38,068 bases of DNA from contig JAAZKC010000101.1 in the NCBI GenBank assembly GCA_012800005.1, forward strand, positions 1-38,068, written 5' to 3'. Source of the stretch: Acholeplasmataceae bacterium (GTDB lineage Bacteria; Bacillota_I; Bacilli_A; Acholeplasmatales; UBA5453). Shown here in pieces: positions 25,124-32,964 of the stretch (position 1 is its first letter; each line of letters begins with the position of its first letter). The notes below the pieces were generated by a model that ran no database searches, was not told the DNA's origin, and was given only the letters and a program-made list of their open reading frames with translations. The translations under genes and the position numbers were made by a program.

Positions 25124-25165
25124 ATGAACATAGAATTTAAATTATTTATTAAAAAAATATATTAA
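25124..25165 (+). CDS. Micro-ORF 3, 13 residues (MNIEFKLFIKKIY)
   Basis: AAGGAAGG lies eight bases before the ATG, again a strong site for a very short frame. It is in the same reading frame as micro-ORFs 1 and 2. It may be a leader peptide or a chance feature. Confidence 0.25.
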   Translation: MNIEFKLFIKKIY

Positions 25166-25243
25166 ATATATTACCGGCGAGTGATGTCTTTTCTTTTTAA
25201 AGTAAAAAAGATTTATTTTTGTATATATCAAATGGGTGATAGT

Positions 25244-26602
25244 ATGAGAAAAATGATTATTTTATTGTTAGGACTTTTGTTTTTACCCTTAAATATTAAG
25301 GCTAGTGAGTCCATTTTTATCTTTGGTTATGATTATATTGAAGTGCCTTATAAAGCGGATTTAAACCCTTATTTTGACCTTGTTTACAACAGTATTAGAT
25401 TAAAAGATGGCTACTTTGATCCTAATTTTAGGGTTGAAGATGAAAACGATGGTTATTTTAAAAGTGTTATTAATTCTAATAGGCTAAGGACTTATAAGTT
25501 AAAATATAAGGCATATGCTCCTAAATACTATAAAGAAGAAACAAGGTTTGTCGAGTTTAGAATTGTTGATAAAGAACCACCAATAATTACCCACAGCGAA
25601 GAAATTATTTATTTGTTAGAGGGGGTTAAGCCAAATTATGAAACGTATATTACAGCTAGTGATAATGAAACTTTAAGTAAAGACCTTAAAATAGAAGTAA
25701 ATGATTTTAATGTTGATTATAAAAATATTGGGACATATGAAGTCATTTATACAATTATCGATAATAGTAATAATAGAACTATCCATATTGAAAATGTTCA
25801 TGTATTAGATAAAATAAAACCAATTATTATAGAGACTGAGTTAAACAAAATTCAGTTAGGAGAGCCTTTTTATATTGAAGATCATTTTATAGTTACAGAT
25901 AATTATGATAAGCATCCTCATGTTAGCTATGAGATTTTAGGTGATATAAATGATGTTGGTTATATCACTATAAATGTTACTGTAACTGATAAATCAGGTA
26001 ATACCAGCAATAGTTCTAAAAGGGTTTTAATTGTCGATGAAATTCTTCCAACACTTATATTAACTAAAAGTAAAATAGAAATAGATGTTTTAAGTGAACC
26101 TCTAGATTTAACTTTATTTATTGGTGAAATCGGCAAAAATTTAATGGTAGAAGACGTTATTATTATAGAAGACATTTTATATGATAAAGTTGGAGTTTAT
26201 GAAGTCATTTATCTACTTAAAGATAGACATGGAAATAAAACAACAGAAAAGTTAACAGTAAAAGTTTTAGATAAAGAAGCGCCAGTAATAAAAGCGGAAG
26301 ATATTGTTATAGATATTGAAGATGAAATTGACTTAAAGACTGGTGTTTATGTAGAAGATAATTATTCTAAAAATCTAAAAGTAAACATTTATGAAACGAA
26401 TTTTAAACAAGAACCAGGAACATATTATGTGATTTATGAAGTGATTGATGAGGCCGGGAATCATACGTATCATAAAAGAATAATTACCGTAAGGGGAAAA
26501 ACAAAATCACAAGAAATTTATCTTTTTGCAGTTGGTGTGGTAGTGGTTTTAAGTCTAGGAGCACTTGGAATATTTCTCTATAAAAAAAGAAAAACCATTT
26601 AA
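25244..26602 (+). CDS. Secreted, membrane-anchored Ig-like repeat protein (DUF5011/HYR-like)
   Basis: The track starts at 25181, but ATG 25244 is preferred: GGGTGAT precedes it and the protein then begins with a clean signal peptide (MRKMIILLLGLLFLPLNIKAS). The 452 residues carry an N-terminal strand-rich domain and then about four Ig-like repeats of some 70-80 residues. The repeats share DKEPPIIT..., YEVIYTIIDNSNN, VTDKSGNTSN, YEVIYLLKDRHGN and YVIYEVIDEAGN. This is the DUF5011/HYR pattern of bacterial surface proteins. A C-terminal transmembrane helix (YLFAVGVVVVLSLGALGIFLY) ends in KKRKTI; no LPxTG motif precedes it. Function unknown; adhesion or a structural surface role is inferred. It may be controlled by the upstream regulator. 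Confidence 0.85.
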   Translation: MRKMIILLLGLLFLPLNIKASESIFIFGYDYIEVPYKADLNPYFDLVYNSIRLKDGYFDPNFRVEDENDGYFKSVINSNRLRTYKLKYKAYAPKYYKEETRFVEFRIVDKEPPIITHSEEIIYLLEGVKPNYETYITASDNETLSKDLKIEVNDFNVDYKNIGTYEVIYTIIDNSNNRTIHIENVHVLDKIKPIIIETELNKIQLGEPFYIEDHFIVTDNYDKHPHVSYEILGDINDVGYITINVTVTDKSGNTSNSSKRVLIVDEILPTLILTKSKIEIDVLSEPLDLTLFIGEIGKNLMVEDVIIIEDILYDKVGVYEVIYLLKDRHGNKTTEKLTVKVLDKEAPVIKAEDIVIDIEDEIDLKTGVYVEDNYSKNLKVNIYETNFKQEPGTYYVIYEVIDEAGNHTYHKRIITVRGKTKSQEIYLFAVGVVVVLSLGALGIFLYKKRKTI

Positions 26603-26607
26603 ATCTA

Positions 26608-26616
26608 TGATATACT
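26608..26616 (+). promoter_or_regulatory. Extended -10 promoter of dnaE
   Basis: TGATATACT (TG 26608-26609, TATACT 26611-26616) follows the stop of the Ig-like gene by five bases. Standard spacing puts +1 near 26623, leaving a leader of about 12 bases made almost entirely of the ribosome binding site GAGGGAT. Confidence 0.55.
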
Positions 26617-26634
26617 AATTAGTGAGGGATTAGT

Positions 26635-29535
26635 ATGATCGGCGCGTTTGGTTTTTTAAGTGAATACAATTTATTAAAAAGCGTCTTTAGATTGGAAGAT
26701 ATTATTAAGTATGGAAAAAAGGAATATCCCTTTATAGCGCTAAATGACTCTAATAATTTATATGCTTCTTATAAATTATTTAAGAATGCGAATAATTACA
26801 TTATTGGAATGAAATTATCACTTATTGATGATGAGATATTAATTTATGCTTTAAATGAAAAAGGCTATGAAAATTTAAATATTTTATCAACAATGGTAAT
26901 GTTAAATAGTGAACAAAAATTAACACTAGAAGAAATAAAACCTTTTATTGAAGGTCTTTATGTGTTATCATCAGGATTTTATTCTAAAATTAATGATGAT
27001 CTTAAAAATGGTTTTATTAATAGTGCTAAAGAAAGACTAATTTTATATAAAGAAACGTTTCAGTTTTTTTCTATTGGACTTACACTTCAAAACATGGAAG
27101 AAGAAATCATAGTAGCACCAAGATTAAAAAGCCTTTCTGATGAGTTAAAGATAATGTTGTTGCCTCTAAATTATATGTGTTATTTAAAAGAAGACGAAGA
27201 AGTATTTGATGTTTTAACGAAAGTTCAAGATACATTTGATAGACGGGATTTAGATTTATCTTTTTTAACAAAAGAAGAACTTAAAATAAGATATGCTGAT
27301 TATTTGTTTGTGTTTGATAATTTAGAAAAAGTAATACCTTTATTTAAATTTAAATATAAAAAACCTAAATATAGCTTACCATCCTTTAAAGATAGTAATG
27401 AAACTTTAAAAGCATTAGCTTTAAAAGGCTTAAAAGAAAAAAACTTAAATACTATAGAATATATAGAAAGAATGAATAAAGAACTTTCTGTGTTATTTAA
27501 AATGGGTTTTAGTGATTATTTTTTAATCGTTTATGATTTTGTTAAATATGCTAAAGATAATGGTATTTTAGTAGGACCTGGTAGAGGTTCTGCGGCAGGA
27601 AGCTTAGTTTCTTATTTACTTAACATAACTTTAATCGATCCCTTAAAATATGGCCTTCTGTTTGAACGGTTTTTAAATGAAGAAAGACATTCAATGCCAG
27701 ATATTGATCTAGATTTTCCTGATGATAAAAGAGATGAAGTGATTTTATATGTAAAAGAAAAATACGGTCAAAATCATGTCTTATCAATTAATACATTTAG
27801 TCGTTTCGCAAGTCGTTCAGCAATTAGGGATGTGGCTAAAATAAAAGGTTTTAGTCCAATTGAAACTAATCAAATTATTAAGAAAATTGAAGCGGGAGAT
27901 AAACTACCTAAAAATATTTTAGAAGTATTAGAGATTGCGAAAAAGTTTGAAGGTTTGCCTCGTCAAACAGGAACACATGCGGCAGGTATTATTTTAGCGA
28001 AAGAAGATTTAAGATATTACCTTCCAATGCAAAATGGTCCTTTAATGTATCAAACACAGTTTGAACATGAAGACTTAGAAGATATGGGTCTTTTAAAGAT
28101 TGACTTTTTAGGGATTAGAAACTTAACTATTATTGATAAAGTTGTCAAATTAATTAAGAAACATAAAAATATTGAAATTGACTTAGATAATATTCCTTAT
28201 AATTGTAAGAAAACTTATAAGTTATTAGAAGAAGGAGACACTATTGGAATTTTTCAACTTGAAAGTGCTGGAATGAGAGCTGTCTTAAGAAAGTTAAAGC
28301 CTAATTGTTTTAATGATCTTGTGGCAGTATTAGCGTTATATAGACCAGGACCGATGGACAATATTGATGAATATATTGAAAGAAGAAATGGTAAAAAGTT
28401 TACTTATATTGATGATTCATTAAAAGATATTTTAAAAGAAACTTATGGAATTATTATTTATCAAGAACAAATTATGCAGATTGCTCAAAAATTCGCAGGT
28501 TACTCATTAATAGAGGCGGATTTATTAAGAGTTGGGATTTCTAAAAAAGATGAAAAAATTTTAAGTTTAGAAGAGAAAAAATTTATAGAAAAAAGTATAA
28601 AAAATGGTAAAGAAGAAAAACTAGCGAAAAGAATTTATGATTATATTTATAAGTTTGCAAGTTATGGATTTAATAAATCTCATAGTGTTGCTTATGCGAC
28701 AATAAGTTATGAGATGGCTTATTTAAAAGCTAATTATTATGAAATTTTTATGGGAGTGTTGTTATCATATGTTCAAGCTGCAGACTCGCAAACAAGTAGA
28801 TTGATTAAAGAATTAAGAATGAAGGGGTTTGATTGTCTTCCGCCAGACATCAACAAATCTACTAAAGAATATGAGTTTTCAGAAAAAGGCCTTATATATC
28901 CATTAACTGGAATTAAAAACATTGGAACAACCCTCGCAGATAAAATAATTTTAGAACGTGAAAATGGGCCGTTTATTAGTTATGATGATTTTAAAAATAG
29001 GCTTAAAGATTTAAATAAACGAGCAATTGAAGGGCTGATTTTTTCCGGAGCTTTAGACTCTTTTGGGTTAAATAGAAAGACTTTATTTAAAGAAATGGAT
29101 GCGGAGGTTCATTTATATCAAAAAATTGTTAAAGATTTAATTCCCGTTTCTTATAAAGAATACGATGTAGAGACATTAATCTTAAAAGAAAGAGAAGTAT
29201 TAGGTTTTAATTTAGCTCACAGTTTTAAAGATGAGTATGAAGATTTAATTAAGAAACATAACTTAACAAATATTAAAGATTTATCTTTTAATAAAAATCT
29301 TGAACAGACAATTGGCGCAATTAAAAATGTAAAAGTAATAAAAACTAAAAACGATGAAAAAATGGCCTTTTTACTACTTAGTGATGGACATGTGGATTTA
29401 GATATTGTAGTATTTCCAGCGGTATTTAAAAAGTTTGAATCAATCTTAGAAAGAGATAAAAGATGTATAGTTACTATTAAGAATAATTATCAAAAGGATA
29501 GATGGATTTTAGAAAAAATTAAGATTATTGATTAA
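26635..29535 (+). CDS. dnaE: DNA polymerase III alpha subunit, DnaE type, short form with degraded PHP motif
   Basis: This is a C-family replicative polymerase of 966 residues, against about 1,100-1,160 for usual DnaE. The palm is intact: GPGRGSAAGSLVSYLL, the catalytic aspartates in PDIDLDF (Asp356, Asp358 and Asp360), GTHAAGIILA, GIFQLES, ALYRPGPMD, YQEQIMQIAQKFAGYS and FNKSHSVAYA. A helix-hairpin-helix and a short OB fold follow. The N-terminus is MIGAFGFLSEYNLLKS, where active PHP domains have HLHxHSxYSLLDG, so the metal-binding His residues are missing. In Bacillota, DnaE works beside PolC; PolC is not in this window. Terminated by a bidirectional hairpin. Confidence 0.95.
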   Translation: MIGAFGFLSEYNLLKSVFRLEDIIKYGKKEYPFIALNDSNNLYASYKLFKNANNYIIGMKLSLIDDEILIYALNEKGYENLNILSTMVMLNSEQKLTLEEIKPFIEGLYVLSSGFYSKINDDLKNGFINSAKERLILYKETFQFFSIGLTLQNMEEEIIVAPRLKSLSDELKIMLLPLNYMCYLKEDEEVFDVLTKVQDTFDRRDLDLSFLTKEELKIRYADYLFVFDNLEKVIPLFKFKYKKPKYSLPSFKDSNETLKALALKGLKEKNLNTIEYIERMNKELSVLFKMGFSDYFLIVYDFVKYAKDNGILVGPGRGSAAGSLVSYLLNITLIDPLKYGLLFERFLNEERHSMPDIDLDFPDDKRDEVILYVKEKYGQNHVLSINTFSRFASRSAIRDVAKIKGFSPIETNQIIKKIEAGDKLPKNILEVLEIAKKFEGLPRQTGTHAAGIILAKEDLRYYLPMQNGPLMYQTQFEHEDLEDMGLLKIDFLGIRNLTIIDKVVKLIKKHKNIEIDLDNIPYNCKKTYKLLEEGDTIGIFQLESAGMRAVLRKLKPNCFNDLVAVLALYRPGPMDNIDEYIERRNGKKFTYIDDSLKDILKETYGIIIYQEQIMQIAQKFAGYSLIEADLLRVGISKKDEKILSLEEKKFIEKSIKNGKEEKLAKRIYDYIYKFASYGFNKSHSVAYATISYEMAYLKANYYEIFMGVLLSYVQAADSQTSRLIKELRMKGFDCLPPDINKSTKEYEFSEKGLIYPLTGIKNIGTTLADKIILERENGPFISYDDFKNRLKDLNKRAIEGLIFSGALDSFGLNRKTLFKEMDAEVHLYQKIVKDLIPVSYKEYDVETLILKEREVLGFNLAHSFKDEYEDLIKKHNLTNIKDLSFNKNLEQTIGAIKNVKVIKTKNDEKMAFLLLSDGHVDLDIVVFPAVFKKFESILERDKRCIVTIKNNYQKDRWILEKIKIID

Positions 29536-29559
29536 AAAAAGACGGATTTCCCGTCTTTT
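29534..29559. terminator. Bidirectional terminator between dnaE and cax
   Basis: AAAAGACGG (29537-29545) pairs perfectly with CCGTCTTTT (29551-29559) around ATTTC. T-runs follow the stem on both strands. It abuts both stop codons (dnaE at 29535, the exchanger at 29560), so one hairpin serves two convergent genes. Confidence 0.85.
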
Positions 29560-30543
29560 CTATTGAAAGTCTCTTATTATAATATAAACAAAATATCCAA
29601 TATACATTAAAGTTAATAATGCTCCATCAAACCTATTGAGTTTGCCTTTTTTAAAGAAGGCAATCGCTAGTATTATTACTGAACCAATAATTAAGAATAT
29701 TAAATCAAATAAAACATCAGCAGTAAATGTGATTGGAGAAATTAAAGAACTAATTCCTAATACAAATAGTATATTAAAAATATTTGAACCAACGACATTT
29801 CCAACAGCGATGTCGTTTTCTTTTTTGATTGCGGCAACAACGCTTGTGACAAGTTCAGGTAGTGATGTTCCAATACTTACGATAGTTAAACCAACTAGCC
29901 ATTCACTCATTCCAAGTGCCAAAGCAATTTTTCTTGCGTTATCGGTAACTAAAATACCACCTAAAACTATCCCTATTAAACCAAGAAGCACGAATATTAT
30001 AGATTTTGGTCTAGAAAGTGTTGGTTTACTATTTTTTTCTTCTTTTTCAATGTTTGTGTCTAAGGTTTGATTTTTTAAAGCATTTCTAATAGTTATAAAC
30101 ATATAAAGTGAGAAAAAGATAAGTAAAATAAATCCCTCTAATCTAACTAATGCAGGATTACCTTCTAAATGTAGGATATAGACTGCCACAATTAATAGTA
30201 ATGCTGCAATTATTGAATAAGGTAAATCTCTTTTAACAATTTGTTTATCGACAAATATTGGTGAGATTAAAGCACTAATGCCTAAAATTAATAATAAATT
30301 AAAAATATTAGAACCCACAACGTTTCCTAAACTAACATCATCAACATTTTGAAGTGCGCTTGTCACGCTAACTGCTGCTTCTGGTAGACTTGTTCCAAAG
30401 GCAACTACTGTAAGTCCAATAATTAGTGTAGGAACTTTTAAATATTTAGAGATATTACTAGCACCATCTACGAAAAAGTCCGCACCTTTTACTAATAATA
30501 CAAAGCCAACTATTAATAATAAAACGGCTATGAATATTTCCAT
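29560..30543 (-). CDS. Calcium/sodium antiporter, CaCA family (YrbG-like)
   Basis: This 327-residue membrane protein is built from two inverted halves of five helices each. The alpha-repeats are clear: VVAFGTSLPEAAVSVTSAL...LGNVVGSNIFNLLLILG (about 46-90) and IVSIGTSLPELVTSVVAAI...VGNVVGSNIFNILFVLG (about 221-265). The acidic residue in each GTSLPE and the Asn in GSNIFN are the ion-binding positions of Na+/Ca2+ exchangers. A hydrophilic cytoplasmic loop (KNQTLDTNIEKEEKNSKPT) separates the halves. Ca2+ efflux is the likely role. The start overlaps the pfp stop as TAATG, indicating coupled translation, an unusual partner for a glycolytic enzyme. Confidence 0.93.
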   Translation of the reverse strand: MEIFIAVLLLIVGFVLLVKGADFFVDGASNISKYLKVPTLIIGLTVVAFGTSLPEAAVSVTSALQNVDDVSLGNVVGSNIFNLLLILGISALISPIFVDKQIVKRDLPYSIIAALLLIVAVYILHLEGNPALVRLEGFILLIFFSLYMFITIRNALKNQTLDTNIEKEEKNSKPTLSRPKSIIFVLLGLIGIVLGGILVTDNARKIALALGMSEWLVGLTIVSIGTSLPELVTSVVAAIKKENDIAVGNVVGSNIFNILFVLGISSLISPITFTADVLFDLIFLIIGSVIILAIAFFKKGKLNRFDGALLTLMYIGYFVYIIIRDFQ

Positions 30544-31784
30544 TATTTTTTGACTAAAACCTTTTTAAGTTTCGCAAATCTTGGTAGCCCATCTTCAAGT
30601 GGTGCTTTACAGTCACCTTGAATTAAAGGCAAAACATATTCGACATACTCTTGTGTCATACCTTTTCCATGAGGTTTAATCCACTCAAGTGGTACTTTCT
30701 TTTCTGTGTTCGCAACTTTGTGAAGTGGAACATGAATATAATTAATTTTATAAGGTTTATTAGAAACTCTTTCAAAACCAATCATTACATCTGTAGCGCC
30801 ATTTACAGCTGCTTTAACTGCTTCAACACCAGCTTGATAAGCTTCAGTAACATCAACTTTACTTGCTAAGTGTTGGGCACAACGTTGCATTAATGAAAAT
30901 TCAATTCCTCTAACTTTAATGTCAAAACGTTTTTCAACTTCACGAGCTAAAATTTCTGCAGCCCCACCTAGTTGAGCATGACCAAATGAATCAGTAAATA
31001 AATTGCCAAAATGTTCAGGAATATATTTGCCTTCTGCATCTTTAACACCTTCACTAATAACTACGATTGCCTTACCTTTTTTATTAATGATTTTTTCAAT
31101 GTCTTCAAAGAACTCATCATAATCAAAAACCTTTTCAGGTAAATACATTAAATCAGGACCTTGACCCTTTTCAATCGCAAGTTGAGCTGCCGCTGTTAAC
31201 CAACCGGCATTCCTTCCCATAACTTCAACAATAGTACACATTTTAGTATCATACACTGTTGCGTCATGATAAAGTTCCATTAATGTAGTTGCGACATATT
31301 TAGCGGCACTACCAAATCCTGGACAGTGGTCTGTTGCGTATAAGTCATTATCAATAGTTTTAGGAACTCCTACAACTCTACATTCATAATCATGGTCTTG
31401 GAAAAATTTACTAATTTTATTAGCAGTATCCATTGAATCATTACCACCATTATAAAAGAAGTAACGAATGTTGTATTTTTTGAAAACTTCTAATAATTTT
31501 TCATAATCACTTGGATCTTTAGCTAAATCTTTTAATTTATATCTTACTGATCCAATCATTGAAGAAGGGGTTGTTTTAAGTAATTCTAATTCTTTAAGGT
31601 CTTCCTTAGAAATATCATAGAATTCTTCATTTAAAATTCCTTTAATTCCATGTTTAGCTCCGTAAACATGAGTAATACACTCTTGTTTTAAAGCTTCTAA
31701 AAATACTCCTGCAGCACTCGCATTAATAACGCTTGTTGGTCCACCTGATTGACCTAAAATTGCCGCTCCAACTAATTTTTTCAT
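30543..31784 (-). CDS. pfp: Diphosphate-dependent 6-phosphofructokinase
   Basis: This 413-residue enzyme reversibly phosphorylates fructose 6-phosphate using pyrophosphate. Motifs are ILGQSGGPTSVINAS (about 9-23), NGGNDSMDT (112-120) and PKTIDND (141-147). A Lys before TIDND and an acidic or Asn-Asp replacement of the ATP-type GGDGS are the hallmarks of PPi specificity. EVMGRNAGWLTAA is the substrate-binding region. The ATG at 31784 follows GAGGAGTGATTATTT. It is divergent from the ATP-type pfkA, with 184 bases between them, and overlaps the exchanger gene downstream by one base. PPi specificity is predicted from motifs, not proven. Confidence 0.9.
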   Translation of the reverse strand: MKKLVGAAILGQSGGPTSVINASAAGVFLEALKQECITHVYGAKHGIKGILNEEFYDISKEDLKELELLKTTPSSMIGSVRYKLKDLAKDPSDYEKLLEVFKKYNIRYFFYNGGNDSMDTANKISKFFQDHDYECRVVGVPKTIDNDLYATDHCPGFGSAAKYVATTLMELYHDATVYDTKMCTIVEVMGRNAGWLTAAAQLAIEKGQGPDLMYLPEKVFDYDEFFEDIEKIINKKGKAIVVISEGVKDAEGKYIPEHFGNLFTDSFGHAQLGGAAEILAREVEKRFDIKVRGIEFSLMQRCAQHLASKVDVTEAYQAGVEAVKAAVNGATDVMIGFERVSNKPYKINYIHVPLHKVANTEKKVPLEWIKPHGKGMTQEYVEYVLPLIQGDCKAPLEDGLPRFAKLKKVLVKK

Positions 31785-31820
31785 AAATAATCACTCCTCA
31801 TTTTTAATATTAAACATCCT

Positions 31821-31849
31821 TTATAATAATACCACATTATTATAGTAAA
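31821..31849 (-). promoter_or_regulatory. Candidate promoter of pfp
   Basis: On the minus strand, -35 TTTACT (31844-31849), a 17-base spacer, and -10 TTATAA (31821-31826). A competing TATAAT just upstream makes the exact start uncertain. Confidence 0.4.
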
Positions 31850-31932
31850 GTCTTATCACATTTTAAAAAAACAACCGTTTTCATAATAATCTAACAATTT
31901 ATTTACTTTATTTAGATATATTAACGTATCCG

Positions 31933-31941
31933 TGATATAAT
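31933..31941 (+). promoter_or_regulatory. Extended -10 promoter of pfkA
   Basis: TGATATAAT (TG 31933-31934, TATAAT 31936-31941) precedes the strong AGGAGG site (about 31956-31961) and the pfkA ATG at 31969. No convincing -35. Confidence 0.6.
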
Positions 31942-31968
31942 TAAGTTGATATATTAGGAGGTTTCAAT

Positions 31969-32925
31969 ATGAAAATAGCAGTACTCACATCAGGTGGCGA
32001 TGCCCCTGGAATGAATGCGGCAATTAGATCAGTTGTAAGAACTAGTTTATACTATGGAATTGAAGTTTACGTAGTATATGATGGTTATCGTGGTTTGGTT
32101 ACATCTAAATTCAAAAAAGCAGATAGAAATTTAGTAAGTGAAATTTTAACAAGAGGTGGTACTGTTTTAGGTACAGCTAGGATGACTTCATTTGCTGATA
32201 AAGAAATAAGAACTATTGCCATTGATAATTTAAGAAAACAAGGAATAGATTGTTTAATAGTTATTGGTGGGGATGGAACTTTTCGTGGTGCAGCAGCATT
32301 AAATGATGAAGGATTTCCAACTATTGGAATTCCAGCATCAATAGATAATGATATTGGGGGAACTGATTATACAATTGGTTTTCACACAGCACTACAAACA
32401 GTCGTTGAAAATATCGACAAACTCAAAGATACTTCTAGTTCTCACCAAAGAGCAAGTATCGTTGAAACAATGGGAAGACATAATGGGGATTTAGCATTAT
32501 ATGCTGGTTTATCTACTGGTGCTGAATTTATTATTACACCTGAACATCCAATGAATAAAGAAGCGATTATTGAGGCTTTAAAGCGTCATAAAATAGAAGG
32601 AAGAAGAAATGCGATTATCGTTATTACTGAAAACATTTTAGATGTTTATGATCTTGCAAAAGAAATTACTGAAAAAAGTGGGTTCGCTTGTAGAGCAACT
32701 GTTTTAGGTTATGTTCAAAGAGGTGGCTCACCAGTTCCACAAGATAGAATTCTTGCGGGAAGAATGGGGGCTTATGCAGTTGAATTAGCGAAACAAAAGA
32801 TTTCAGGAGTCGCAATTGGAATTCAACATGAAGATATAGTTCACTATCCAATTAAAGAAGCATTCTTGGAAAAAAATAAAAAAACATTAAAAGGATTATT
32901 TGAACTTGCCCCTAAAATAGCTTAA
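31969..32925 (+). CDS. pfkA: ATP-dependent 6-phosphofructokinase
   Basis: This 318-residue enzyme matches bacterial PfkA length. Motifs are LTSGGDAPGMNAAIRSVVR (6-24), GGDGTFRGA (100-108) with the Gly that selects ATP, IPASIDNDIGGTDYTIGF (catalytic Asp126 region), VETMGRHNGDLAL, ITEN, and YVQRGGSPVPQDRILAGRMG. It commits fructose 6-phosphate to glycolysis, and the conserved RG and effector-site residues suggest normal allostery. It faces the PPi-type pfp. The common pfkA-pyk pair is absent; uvrB follows after a 39-base gap. Confidence 0.97.
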   Translation: MKIAVLTSGGDAPGMNAAIRSVVRTSLYYGIEVYVVYDGYRGLVTSKFKKADRNLVSEILTRGGTVLGTARMTSFADKEIRTIAIDNLRKQGIDCLIVIGGDGTFRGAAALNDEGFPTIGIPASIDNDIGGTDYTIGFHTALQTVVENIDKLKDTSSSHQRASIVETMGRHNGDLALYAGLSTGAEFIITPEHPMNKEAIIEALKRHKIEGRRNAIIVITENILDVYDLAKEITEKSGFACRATVLGYVQRGGSPVPQDRILAGRMGAYAVELAKQKISGVAIGIQHEDIVHYPIKEAFLEKNKKTLKGLFELAPKIA

Positions 32926-32964
32926 TTCACATTAAACTTTAATTATTTTAGAAAGAGATAAAGA

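Noticed and set aside
29636-30070. 144-residue plus-strand ORF inside the exchanger gene
   Set aside because: It is antisense to a clear CaCA exchanger and has no family motif.
31871-31883. cre-like (CcpA) half site between pfp and pfkA, TGAAAACGGTTGT on the minus strand
   Set aside because: Only the left half fits the catabolite-response consensus; the right half lacks the CA end, so it is not supported as an operator.
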